NCBI GenBank assembly: GCA_016763875.1
Contig: JAESSZ010000115.1
Location: 1 to 9,051 of the forward strand
Direction of reading: 5' to 3'
DNA length: 9,051 bases
From: Nannocystaceae bacterium
Lineage (GTDB): Bacteria; Myxococcota_A; Polyangia; Nannocystales; Nannocystaceae
Position numbers and translations under genes: made by a program. Under the pieces are notes generated by a model, which worked only from the letters and a program-made list of their open reading frames with translations, was not told the origin of the DNA and did no database searches. Within the stretch, counting starts at the first letter, position 1, and the number at the start of each line of letters is the position of its first letter. Shown here piece after piece: positions 1 to 6,985 of this stretch.

Positions 1-1
1 C

Positions 2-1006
2 GTCGACTCTGAGTCGCAAACCGCCGTGTCCAAGCCGCGTCGCGTACGAACCGCTCCGGTCCGCGCGGTCCAATACACGGTCCGCCGCACCTACGCCGGT
101 CAGCTTCGCGCGGTGCGACGCGCCGGACTTGCGTCGACGGTCGGCGGAAGACTGCAACGTCGCCCCGTCGCGGTTGGTGACGTCGTGCGCAGCAATCAGG
201 TTCTCGCGCACCTGGACTCTCGTCAGTTCCGGCACGGCCGTACGAGTTCGACGGCTCGTCTCGCTGAGATCCGAGCGAACCTCTCACTCGCCCGGCTGGA
301 CCTCGGCCGAGCGCAACGCCTCCACACCCAACGCGAGCTGCCAACCGCCGACCGCGACGCCGAAGCGACGACGGTAGAGGCGCTCACAGCAAGAGAGAAG
401 GCCGCCCGGACCGCGGTCTCAGAGCAGCGACGATTGGTTCGAGAGTCCAGCATTCGCGCACCATTTGACGGCATCGTCTCGGCTGTCCACTTCGAGCCCG
501 GTGAGATCGTTCCGCCCGGATCCCCGGTCGTCACCCTCGTCGGAAACAACGACCTTGAGATCGAGATCGAGCTGGCCGAGGCGACCCGCGCCGCCCTGCA
601 TGTCGGGGACCGCGTTGGCGTAAGCCTTCCCTTGATCGAGCGCGACGTGCAGGGGTCCATCGTGTCGCTCGGTCACGCGGCCAATGGTGTCGGCCACCTG
701 TTTCCGGTGCTCGTAGCTCTCGACCGAGACGCCAGCCTCGCACCCGGCATGACCGCAGAAGTCCACTTCGCGAAGCAGGCAACCGCGCTACTTTCGGTGC
801 CCGTGTCGGCTGTCGTCAGCCCTGGCGCCGCCAATCCATCGGTCTTCGTTGTGCGCGAGGGACGGCTTGAACGGGTCGCCGTCGAGGTCATCGAGCTCAC
901 TCACGCCAGCGCGCTCGTTCGAGGCCCGTTGGTCGCAGGCGAGCTGGCCGTGACCGGAGGCCACTCCGCCCTAGCGCCGCACGATGCCGTGGAGGTTGCG
1001 TCATGA
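2..1006 (+). CDS. RND efflux periplasmic adaptor subunit (HlyD/MFP family), 5' end cut by window
   Basis: This is the membrane fusion (periplasmic adaptor) subunit of a tripartite efflux system, which links the inner-membrane RND pump to an outer-membrane channel. Numbering from the GTG at 26, the first half of the lipoyl-like domain lies at residues 35-65. An alpha-helical hairpin rich in Ala/Arg/Glu follows at 75-140. The second lipoyl half at 143-172 carries the family hallmark APFDG at 145-149. A beta-barrel lies around 176-250 (with LAPGMTAEV at 238-246) and a membrane-proximal domain around 255-326. The reading frame is open upstream of the GTG to the window edge, and neither a signal peptide nor a lipobox is present. 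The true start therefore probably lies before the window and the GTG is probably internal. The TGA overlaps the next gene's ATG by four bases, so translation of the two is coupled. The family call is secure; the substrate is unknown. Confidence 0.92.
   Translation, partial: VDSESQTAVSKPRRVRTAPVRAVQYTVRRTYAGQLRAVRRAGLASTVGGRLQRRPVAVGDVVRSNQVLAHLDSRQFRHGRTSSTARLAEIRANLSLARLDLGRAQRLHTQRELPTADRDAEATTVEALTAREKAARTAVSEQRRLVRESSIRAPFDGIVSAVHFEPGEIVPPGSPVVTLVGNNDLEIEIELAEATRAALHVGDRVGVSLPLIERDVQGSIVSLGHAANGVGHLFPVLVALDRDASLAPGMTAEVHFAKQATALLSVPVSAVVSPGAANPSVFVVREGRLERVAVEVIELTHASALVRGPLVAGELAVTGGHSALAPHDAVEVAS
991..995 (+). promoter_or_regulatory. Ribosome binding site of the RND permease gene
   Basis: A perfect GGAGG lies 7 bases before the ATG at 1003, inside the last codons of the adaptor gene. 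Together with the ATGA overlap it fixes the permease start and shows translational coupling within the efflux operon. Confidence 0.85.
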
Positions 1007-4000
1007 TCACGCTCGATGCGGTGCTCGGCCGACATCGAATGATCCTCCTCGTGGCCGTGGCGACCTCGCTCTTGGGGCTATGGGCGTGGTTTTCGATGGC
1101 GCGCCAAGAGGACCCCAGCTTCCCCGAGCGACAGGGAATGATCGTCACGGCCTTTCCTGGGGCGGACGCCGAGACCATCGAGCGCCTGGTCCTCAAGCCG
1201 TTGGAGGACGAACTCGCAGAAGTGGAGCAGATCGAACACGTCGAGTCGACGGCCCGCGGCGGCGTGGTCCTGAGCCGAGTGGAAATGCGGGATGACGTCG
1301 AGAACTTCGATGAGGCCTGGGACGACATACGAGAGGCGGTTCAGCGGGCACGTCGGGAGTTTCCAGACGGCGTCGCTCAACCGCAGATTCGGGACAACCT
1401 CATCGAGACGACCGCTGTCTTGGTTGGGATCACGGGCAGCGAAGATCTGCTTGAGCTCGCCCACGCGGCGGAACTGGTCAAGGATGCTCTGCTCACCCTT
1501 GGCGATGTCAAACGAGTTGAGATCGTGGCCGACCCGGGCGAGCAGATCACCGTCGGGTACGACGACGCTACCGCGCGGAAACTCGGACTGAGTCCGTCGG
1601 AGCTCGCGAGACAGCTTACGGCGCGCAACCGACCCACTTTCGGCGGCTCGATTCAAAGCGGTGGCATGACAACCGTGGTCCGACCTCAAACCGAGCTGCA
1701 GACGCTGGAGGAGATCCGCTCGACGCCGATCATGCTTCCCGCCGGTTCAGCGGTGCCCCTCGCGGAGATCGCTGCGGTGCTTCGCGAGCCCGCCTCCCCG
1801 CTGGAGTCGCGGATGCGAGTCAACGGAGCCACCTCCGTAGGCCTGGGCGTTGTGGCCCGGGACAATGTGGACACGGTTGCGCTCGGCAGGGCCGCACACG
1901 AGTTGCTTGAGTCGGTGCGGGGCCGTATTGCGCCTTTGGAGTTGGAGATCGTTGCGTTCCAGCCCGACCGCGTCGAGCAACGCCTCAACGGCCTGGCGCT
2001 CTCCCTCGTGTTTGGGGTCGCGATCGTCGGCGGCGTCCTTGTCCTCGCGATGGGAGTTCGCCTCGGCTTGGTCGTTGCTGCGATCATCCCAATGGTCACG
2101 CTGAGCGCTCTGGCGTTGTACTCCGCGGGGGGCGGTGCGCTCCACCAGATGTCGATCGCCGCGCTGGTGATAGCGCTCGGCTTGCTCGTCGACAACGGGA
2201 TTGTTGTCGCCGAGAGTATTCAGGCTCGCATCGACGCGGGTCTCCCACCAACACGGGCGTCCTTGCTCACCGTCCGCACCTTGGCATTCCCTCTCTTTGC
2301 AGCCACCGGTACGACCCTGGCCGCGTTCATGCCGAATCTTGTAGCGGGTGGCCCTGTCGGCGACTTCACACGAAGTCTCCCGATCGTCGTGATCGTGACG
2401 TTAGTGCTGTCGTACGTGTTCGCAGCGTTGGTCACGCCGACCCTGGCTGCGATGTTCCTCAAGCCTCGCAGACACACAACCGATTCGTTCGCTGTCGTCG
2501 GCCGTTTCTTTGGGCGGTTGGCGGTTCAACGCTCCCGCTGGGTACTGGTCGTCACCCTCACCGCAGTAACCCTCGCTGCCCTGGCTGCGCCGCGGGTGGA
2601 GCGACGGTTCTTCCCCTACGCCGGCCGCGACCAACTCGTCGTTCAACTCGAGGCCAGCGAGGGGTCACACTTGAGCACGATCGATGCCGTCGCGCGTCAG
2701 ATGGAGTCGGCCCTGCTCGAGCGCGACGACGTGGTCCAAGTTGCAGCGTTCGTCGGGTCGAGCGCCCCTCATTTCTATTACAACCTCCAGGTAAGACCCA
2801 ATGCGCCGCACCTCGCGGAGCTCATCGTGCGAACGCGCGATGCCAGCGACAACCTCGCCGTAGCCGCAGACATCCGGGCGTTCGCAGCCGAGCACTTTCC
2901 CGAGGTCATCGTTGTCGTCAAGCGCCTCGATCAGGGACCACCAGTGCCCGCCCCGATCGAGATTCGTGTCTACGGGGACCAAATCGCCGATCTCCACGAA
3001 GGCGCCAACGAGGTTCTCAGGCGCTTGAACGCGATCCCAGGGACGATTGATGTTCGCCACGACGCAACCTTCGGATCGCCCTCGTTCGACGTCCATCTCA
3101 ATGACGCCGCCGCCGAGCGTCGAGCGGGGCTGTCTCGGGTCTCGATGGGCCTGTCACTCAAAGGCCAGACACGAGGGTGGCCCGCGGGGAGTTTCCGGCG
3201 AGGCGAGGACCCCGTCCCACTGCTGGTGCGATCGCCTCAAGGCGAACACCTCAGTCCAAGCGATCTGGCGACGGCCGAACTTGGGGTCGGCCGAGTGCCG
3301 CTGGAGCAGGTCGCCACCACGCAAGTGACCTGGCGTCCCGCCTCGATTCGTCGGCGGGACCGACGTCGCATGACGAGCGTGTACGCAGAGCTTGAGGCGG
3401 GCGTCACCTTTGCGGAGGTCGCCCATGCGTTCGATAGCGGAGGTCCGCTCGCATTGCCAGCTGGGGTCGAGGTGGAGCACGGTGGCAAGGTCGACGGATC
3501 GGGACGCGCCAATCGAGCGATCATGACCGGTCTACCGATCACTGCGGCGATGCTTGTGCTGTTCCTCATGCTCGAGTTCAACTCATTTCGGCGGGTCGCG
3601 ATCATCCTGGTCACGCTTCCCCTGGCTGGGGTCGGTGTCATCCCCGGTCTCCTGCTCACGGGGCAGCCGTTGGGGTTCATGTCGTTGCTCGGGCTGTTTG
3701 CACTGATGGGCATCGTTGTGAACAACGCGATCGTACTCGTCGACGATCTCGAGCAACGACGCGCCAAGGGAACGAAGCTTGACGATGCACTCGTCGAAAC
3801 GGTCGCGTCCCGAGCGCGACCGATCTTGCTCACAACTGCGACCACGGTGTTGGGACTGCTCCCGCTCGCGCTGAGCGACAACCCACTTTGGCCCCCCATG
3901 GCGTGGACGATAATCGCGGGCCTGCTCGCCTCCACGTTGTTGAGCCTGGTCGTAGTTCCTGCGCTGTACCGCGTGGTGTTCCGACGAGACGCCGCCGGAC

Positions 4001-4017
4001 GGAACTCGCGTGCATGA
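1003..4017 (+). CDS. RND-family efflux permease (AcrB/HAE-like, 1004 aa)
   Basis: This is the inner-membrane pump of the tripartite efflux system and exports substrates using the proton gradient. The length and the two-fold repeated layout are those of a full RND permease. TM1 is at about 13-30, followed by an EDPSFPERQGMIVTAFPGA-like stretch (36-54) typical of the family's first porter subdomain. The first periplasmic domain is at about 31-330, TM2-6 at 331-487, TM7 at 512-530, the second periplasmic domain at 531-835 and TM8-12 at 838-993. In the TM4 motif GLLVDNGIVVAE (393-404), the usual Asp-Asp pair is Asp397-Asn398. In TM10, GIVVNNAIVLVD (903-914) has Asn907 where AcrB has the relay lysine (Lys940). 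Such D-N/N-N pairs occur in some RND subgroups as I recall, so I do not call it inactive. It follows the adaptor with a 4-base overlap; no outer-membrane channel gene is in the window. The substrate (drug, lipid or other) cannot be read from the sequence. Confidence 0.95.
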   Translation: MITLDAVLGRHRMILLVAVATSLLGLWAWFSMARQEDPSFPERQGMIVTAFPGADAETIERLVLKPLEDELAEVEQIEHVESTARGGVVLSRVEMRDDVENFDEAWDDIREAVQRARREFPDGVAQPQIRDNLIETTAVLVGITGSEDLLELAHAAELVKDALLTLGDVKRVEIVADPGEQITVGYDDATARKLGLSPSELARQLTARNRPTFGGSIQSGGMTTVVRPQTELQTLEEIRSTPIMLPAGSAVPLAEIAAVLREPASPLESRMRVNGATSVGLGVVARDNVDTVALGRAAHELLESVRGRIAPLELEIVAFQPDRVEQRLNGLALSLVFGVAIVGGVLVLAMGVRLGLVVAAIIPMVTLSALALYSAGGGALHQMSIAALVIALGLLVDNGIVVAESIQARIDAGLPPTRASLLTVRTLAFPLFAATGTTLAAFMPNLVAGGPVGDFTRSLPIVVIVTLVLSYVFAALVTPTLAAMFLKPRRHTTDSFAVVGRFFGRLAVQRSRWVLVVTLTAVTLAALAAPRVERRFFPYAGRDQLVVQLEASEGSHLSTIDAVARQMESALLERDDVVQVAAFVGSSAPHFYYNLQVRPNAPHLAELIVRTRDASDNLAVAADIRAFAAEHFPEVIVVVKRLDQGPPVPAPIEIRVYGDQIADLHEGANEVLRRLNAIPGTIDVRHDATFGSPSFDVHLNDAAAERRAGLSRVSMGLSLKGQTRGWPAGSFRRGEDPVPLLVRSPQGEHLSPSDLATAELGVGRVPLEQVATTQVTWRPASIRRRDRRRMTSVYAELEAGVTFAEVAHAFDSGGPLALPAGVEVEHGGKVDGSGRANRAIMTGLPITAAMLVLFLMLEFNSFRRVAIILVTLPLAGVGVIPGLLLTGQPLGFMSLLGLFALMGIVVNNAIVLVDDLEQRRAKGTKLDDALVETVASRARPILLTTATTVLGLLPLALSDNPLWPPMAWTIIAGLLASTLLSLVVVPALYRVVFRRDAAGRNSRA

Positions 4018-4021
4018 CGCT

Positions 4022-4072
4022 CTATTTTTACCCGGGTGTTATTGACAAACAATAAAACCCGGGTAAAAATAG
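4022..4072. repeat. Large inverted repeat with two ACCCGGGT boxes (candidate repressor operator)
   Basis: The arms are a perfect 16-base inverted repeat, CTATTTTTACCCGGGT at 4022-4037 and its reverse complement at 4057-4072. After one mismatch, a 6-bp inner stem follows (TTATTG at 4039-4044 with CAATAA at 4050-4055) around an ACAAA loop. Each arm contains the 8-base palindrome ACCCGGGT. It starts 5 bases after the permease stop. There is no T-run after either strand's stem, so an intrinsic terminator is not the best reading. Two palindromic boxes flanking a promoter fit an operator for a dimeric repressor such as a TetR/AcrR regulator, but that regulator is not in the window and the assignment is inference. 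Confidence 0.6.
4042..4070 (+). promoter_or_regulatory. Putative sigma70-type promoter of the DUF2239 gene
   Basis: A perfect -35 hexamer TTGACA lies at 4042-4047. After 17 bases comes AAAAAT at 4065-4070 (or TAAAAA with 16 bases, at 4064-4069), a 4/6 match to the -10 consensus. The -35 sits in the inner stem and loop of the inverted repeat, and the -10 overlaps the end of the second ACCCGGGT box, so a protein bound there would block RNA polymerase. Expected transcription start is near 4077, upstream of the ATG at 4096. Confidence 0.5.
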
Positions 4073-4095
4073 CCACACGAGCGAGCCGCCCCGCG

Positions 4096-4734
4096 ATGGC
4101 ACTGAACAAAGATGAATTCGTTGGATTTTCTGGGCACGCCCAGATCTGCCGTGGCGTGCTCGTAGAGGTCGCGCTGGCCTGCAAGGCCGCGATCGAGGCC
4201 GGCACGGCCGACAAGGCGGTGATCTATCGCGTGGCCGCCGGACAGGTGGTCGATGTCAGCTTTCGTGGGACCGACGCGGCGATGCTGCGACGACTAAGAG
4301 CTCGCTTTGGGAAGATGCCCAGTCGTGTGGCAAGTGCAGGGACAAGTCCGGTGACGAGTGAACCTGCGCCGCCCCCCACGCCACGCAAACGCGGACGCCC
4401 GAAGTTGGGTGTCGTCGGTCGGGAAATCTCCCTGCTGCCTCGCCACTGGGAATGGCTCGCCGCCCAGCGCGGCGGCGCTTCGGTCACGCTGCGCAAACTC
4501 GTGGAAGCGGCGCGCAAGCAAGACGCCGGGCAAACCGAGTGGCGTCAGACCATTGAGGCCGCGTACGGCTTCATGTCCGACATCGCGGGCGACTTCGAGA
4601 ACTTTGAAGAGAGTTCCCGGGCGCTGTTCGCCTCGGACTTGCCGCGGTTCAACTCGTTGACCACGTCGTGGCCTACCGACATTCGCGAGCACCTTGCGCA
4701 CGTCTTGCGTGGCCCTCCCGCAGCCAAGGATTGA
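4096..4734 (+). CDS. DUF2239 family protein (212 aa)
   Basis: This is a member of DUF2239, a family of unknown function. The C-terminal half carries the stretch I recognise from it: GRPKLGVV (100-107), then SLLPRHWEWLAAQ (112-124) and GGASVTLRKLVEAAR (126-140). Residues 1-70 form a compact domain with FSGHAQICRG at 11-20. Residues 76-97 are a Pro/Ser/Thr-rich linker leading to a basic PRKRGRPK (96-103), which has the RGRP core of an AT-hook. DNA contact is therefore possible but unproven. I start at ATG 4096 because it lies downstream of the promoter; the upstream GTG at 4036 lies inside the inverted repeat and its 20 extra residues look non-coding. No strong ribosome site is seen. The stop overlaps the leader of the next gene (4 bases between stop and next ATG), so the two were probably one transcript. 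Confidence 0.85.
   Translation: MALNKDEFVGFSGHAQICRGVLVEVALACKAAIEAGTADKAVIYRVAAGQVVDVSFRGTDAAMLRRLRARFGKMPSRVASAGTSPVTSEPAPPPTPRKRGRPKLGVVGREISLLPRHWEWLAAQRGGASVTLRKLVEAARKQDAGQTEWRQTIEAAYGFMSDIAGDFENFEESSRALFASDLPRFNSLTTSWPTDIREHLAHVLRGPPAAKD
4726..4730 (+). promoter_or_regulatory. Ribosome binding site of the carotenoid-oxygenase-like remnant
   Basis: AAGGA lies 8 bases before the ATG at 4739, within the last codons of the DUF2239 gene. It shows that the remnant downstream once had a functional translation start in an operon with DUF2239. Confidence 0.6.
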
Positions 4735-4738
4735 GACG

Positions 4739-5076
4739 ATGCCCACATCGACACCGCCACCACCGCACAAGCTGCTGGAGAACCTTCAGCGCGAGCACGG
4801 CTTCGAGCCGGTGCCCGTCCAAGGGACCGTGCCCGACTACGTGCGCGGCACCCTGTATCGCAACGGCGCCGGCCTCCTCGAACAGTTCGGCCGCCGCTAT
4901 GCGCACGCTGGGATGTCGCGTGCGAGTTTCCTCGCGTCCTTGAGCAAGCCGAAGGCCACGCGCTGCCGCAGAGCTGGATGCAGAGTTCACGCTACGTCGA
5001 GAACTTCATGCGACTTGGAATCAGCCGCATCGACGCGAGCGGAGAGGTCGGCACCAACACGCTGGATCCCGGCCAG
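4739..5076 (+). pseudogene. Degenerate carotenoid oxygenase (RPE65/lignostilbene dioxygenase-like) gene
   Basis: Intact members of this family cleave double bonds of carotenoids or stilbenes using an iron held by four histidines and are about 450-500 aa long. From the ATG at 4739, about 57 residues in frame 2 match the family N-terminus: VPVQGTVPDYVRGTLYRNGAGLLEQFGRRYAH, residues 24-55 in three overlapping conserved blocks (GTVPDYVRGTLYRNG being clearest). The match stops at YAH, where HWFDG-type residues should follow. From about 4918 a second frame (frame 1) reads CEFPRV and later SRIDASGEV and LDPGQ up to 5076; these resemble the family's FPR segment and the following strand. That would mean an internal deletion of some 300 codons plus a frameshift, and loss of the C-terminus. 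The first fragment is a confident match, the second is tentative. No complete iron site can be formed, so the gene should be dead. Confidence 0.6.
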
Positions 5077-5227
5077 CTGGGTTGCTGGTTGGGTGCGTTG
5101 GGGGCCCATCGACGACTTTCTCCGTTTTTCGTGCGACAGATCCGGCGAGCCCGTGTCTGGGTCTGCAGAGGCGGGACGGCCTCTTCGGCCGGACCTCCAC
5201 CTAGCAGGTCCACCCACGGATTCTCAA
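5077..5227 (+). other. Gap before the lipoprotein gene with two small hairpins
   Basis: No gene is seen here, although one reading frame happens to run through without a stop. Two adjacent stem-loops are present: CGGCC/GGCCG at 5177-5191 (5 bp, 5-base loop) and GGACCT/AGGTCC at 5191-5211 (6 bp, 9-base loop). Neither has a T-run. They may be leader structure of the next mRNA. I find no convincing promoter. Confidence 0.3.
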
Positions 5228-6184
5228 ATGCGCGCGAAAGCATCAATTGCCATCACGTTGAGCCTGACCCTCGCTTCGTGCCAGGGAGACACAAACGGCG
5301 GATCCGACAATGATCCAGATCCGGGAGCCGAATCCAGCACGGGAGACGAGCAGTCCAACGATAGCTGGGTCGGCGGTTCGGCGGGGAGTTCGGCGACGAC
5401 GGAGCAGAGTCCCGAAACGGCCTCGACCGGTGCGGACGCGAGCGACGACGCAACCGCCAATGACGACGAGGGGAGCTCGGGAGCCACCGGGTCTGCCGGG
5501 GACACAGGCGAGCTCGAGGAGATTGGGGTCCTCAACATGGCGTCGGCAGCCTCGGCCGTCAACGGTGACCGGCTCACGATCTTGAACTACACCATCCCGG
5601 CCGATGGCGTGCTCGTCGTGCGCGGCGGGGCGGCTGGGCCACCCGTGGAGTCGGTCACGTTTGGGGGCGAAGCGTTGACGGCCATCGCATCGCACGAGGA
5701 GCCGGACTACTGGTTCGCGATTTCAGCTGACATGTACTGGATGCCGGTGACCGCGGGCGAATCGGGCGAGATCGCTTGGCAGTATCAACCTGGCACGTGG
5801 ACAACGAGACGGCGCGGCATGATCGCGGTCACGATCAGCGGCGTGGACCAAGTGCACGCGCTCACCACCGCTTCGGACGGGCTCGGCACCAACGAGGGTC
5901 GGACAGGTCCCTCAAGCGCCGACCTCGAGATCACCACGACGCATGACGCCATCATTCTCAGCGCATTCACCAGCAACGGCCCTGGTCCTTCGGATCTCAC
6001 CGGTCTGGACCATACGTTGGATGCCTTTCCGACCGTGCCCATCGAGGAGTTCCATTCCACGCGAGTCTATGCGGGGCACATGCGGGTCGGCCCAGGCACC
6101 ATCAGTTTGGGATACGAAAACGCCGACGCGGGAGGATGGTTCGACTACGTTCTGTTTCTCGCTGCATTCACTCGCAGCGAGTAG
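5228..6184 (+). CDS. Secreted lipoprotein with acidic Ser/Thr linker and a beta-sandwich-like domain (318 aa)
   Basis: This is a predicted outer-surface or periplasmic lipoprotein of unknown function. The start is ATG 5228: a short basic N-terminus (MRAK), a hydrophobic stretch (7-15), then the lipobox LASC with Cys18 as the lipidated residue. Residues 19-96 are a low-complexity linker of Asp, Ser, Thr, Gly, Glu and Asn. Residues 100-315 form a domain with the motifs SVTFGGEALT (142-151), MYWMPV (169-174), TISGVDQ (202-208), DAIILSAFT (240-248) and YVLFLAAF (307-314). This pattern recurs in secreted and phage-tail-like proteins as a beta-rich module of unclear role; that recognition is from memory. 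A weak GGA lies 7 bases before the start. The open frame continues upstream into the oxygenase remnant, but that fusion is chance in GC-rich DNA, because the signal peptide marks the real start. Confidence 0.8.
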   Translation: MRAKASIAITLSLTLASCQGDTNGGSDNDPDPGAESSTGDEQSNDSWVGGSAGSSATTEQSPETASTGADASDDATANDDEGSSGATGSAGDTGELEEIGVLNMASAASAVNGDRLTILNYTIPADGVLVVRGGAAGPPVESVTFGGEALTAIASHEEPDYWFAISADMYWMPVTAGESGEIAWQYQPGTWTTRRRGMIAVTISGVDQVHALTTASDGLGTNEGRTGPSSADLEITTTHDAIILSAFTSNGPGPSDLTGLDHTLDAFPTVPIEEFHSTRVYAGHMRVGPGTISLGYENADAGGWFDYVLFLAAFTRSE

Positions 6185-6222
6185 CGACCCGCGCGAAGCG
6201 CCGCGACGCGGTACCGCAGCTT

Positions 6223-6975
6223 CTAGTTCGCCTTCGTATTCGCGACCGCCTCGTATGTGCGGCAGGGCTGGCCGCGCAGCGATGGGCAGGCGGGCAGGCC
6301 CTCGGCCACCTCGACACTAGAGATCGTCGGCATCGTGAGCGAAGACGGTTGCCCTCCGCCATGCGCCACAGCAAGGATCGGGGTGCCATCGTAGGTCGGC
6401 GCCTCGAACTCCCAGGTTCCGTGATTACGGCCCGGTGTGCTGATAGCCACCCGCAGCGATGACCCAGCCCGAAACGCATGGGCGACGGATGGGATCTCGA
6501 TGCGAACCTCGACGTACTCGCCAACCGGCATCGCTTCGAAGTCCTCGATCTTGTAGGTCCGAGCGACCCCCAGCGGATCTGCGGCGGCTTCGTCCAACTT
6601 GCGGTGGCCCAGGCGCAGCCATCCGGACTGCACGAGCGTCTCCAAGCCGTCGGGGCGTACTTCGGTCAACGTGACCTGAACCGCTGCGTCCTCCACATCG
6701 CTGCGGATCCACAGATCGGCGTACCCGGGACCGGCCAACACCGTATGGTCCGCGAACGGAGCGGTCAGGTACGAAAGCTGAGATCCAGCCGCGAAACGGG
6801 TCCAATCGATGTCCCACAGCGGCACGGTGAGCTCGTAACCGGCGGGCCCGAAGAACGTCTTGTCACCGGCAGCCGCGTCAAACCGGAACTGGTCGGCGCC
6901 ATCGCTGCCCGCCTGCGGCGACAGCAGGCCATCACCATCAAGGTACCAGGTCGTGCGGGTTGATTCGGAGAACGA
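6223..6975 (-). CDS. CocE/NonD-type hydrolase, C-terminal part only (PepX_C jelly-roll domain)
   Basis: This is the 3' part of a gene for a CocE/NonD-family acyl hydrolase, a serine hydrolase family of about 600-700 aa that includes cocaine esterase and X-Pro dipeptidyl peptidases. About 250 residues remain. The lead-in TTWYLDGDGLLS (10-21) matches the sequence before the C-terminal domain. ELTVPLWDIDW (50-60), LSYLTAPFADHTVLAGPGYADLWIRS (69-94, in family order) and VQVTLTEVRPDG (101-112) are the PepX_C beta-sandwich strands. The tail LPACPSLRGQPCRTY (229-243) has two cysteines that may pair. The alpha/beta-hydrolase domain with its Ser-Asp-His triad would lie upstream and is absent: the frame hits a TAA at 6982-6984 in unrelated AT-rich DNA. 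The nominal GTG at 6979-6981 is not a real start. It is convergent with the lipoprotein gene, 38 bases apart. Confidence 0.85.
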   Translation of the reverse strand, partial: SFSESTRTTWYLDGDGLLSPQAGSDGADQFRFDAAAGDKTFFGPAGYELTVPLWDIDWTRFAAGSQLSYLTAPFADHTVLAGPGYADLWIRSDVEDAAVQVTLTEVRPDGLETLVQSGWLRLGHRKLDEAAADPLGVARTYKIEDFEAMPVGEYVEVRIEIPSVAHAFRAGSSLRVAISTPGRNHGTWEFEAPTYDGTPILAVAHGGGQPSSLTMPTISSVEVAEGLPACPSLRGQPCRTYEAVANTKAN

Positions 6976-6985
6976 CACCACTTAC
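6965..6985. other. Seam between GC-rich and AT-rich DNA
   Basis: Base composition changes abruptly here. Reading the minus strand leftwards, the L33 frame is good down to Cys42/Arg43 (6972-6977) and then becomes nonsense. The hydrolase frame becomes meaningful from about 6970 onward. Both genes are thus cut at the same point, and the breakpoint is most likely between 6969 and 6977. No inverted repeats, target duplication or integrase gene are seen around it. Confidence 0.8.

Noticed and set aside
1078..1689. Minus-strand open frame of 203 codons inside the permease gene
   Set aside because: Antisense to an unambiguous RND coding frame, with no recognisable motif and no ribosome site that I could see.
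3237..4214. Long minus-strand open frame (325 codons) opposite the end of the RND permease
   Set aside because: It is a shadow of the permease gene in GC-rich DNA; its product is Ser/Thr/Arg-rich low-complexity sequence without a domain, and it crosses the operator hairpin.
4694..6184. A single 496-aa fusion of carotenoid oxygenase N-terminus and lipoprotein
   Set aside because: The lipoprotein has its own start, signal peptide and lipobox at 5228, and the linking 300 bases code for Arg/Ser/Pro-rich nonsense in this frame. The shared frame is chance.
6195..6223. Terminator between the convergent lipoprotein and hydrolase genes (GAAGC/GCTTC stem, GCGGTACCGC palindrome)
   Set aside because: The stem is only 5 bp around a large loop and there is no T-run on either strand; a terminator may exist but is not supported.
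6765..6971. Continuation of the L33 frame beyond the seam (an L33 fusion protein)
   Set aside because: The sequence after residue 43 is Arg/Pro/Thr-rich and antisense-like to the hydrolase reading, which itself is a good family match, so the continuation is not a real protein part.
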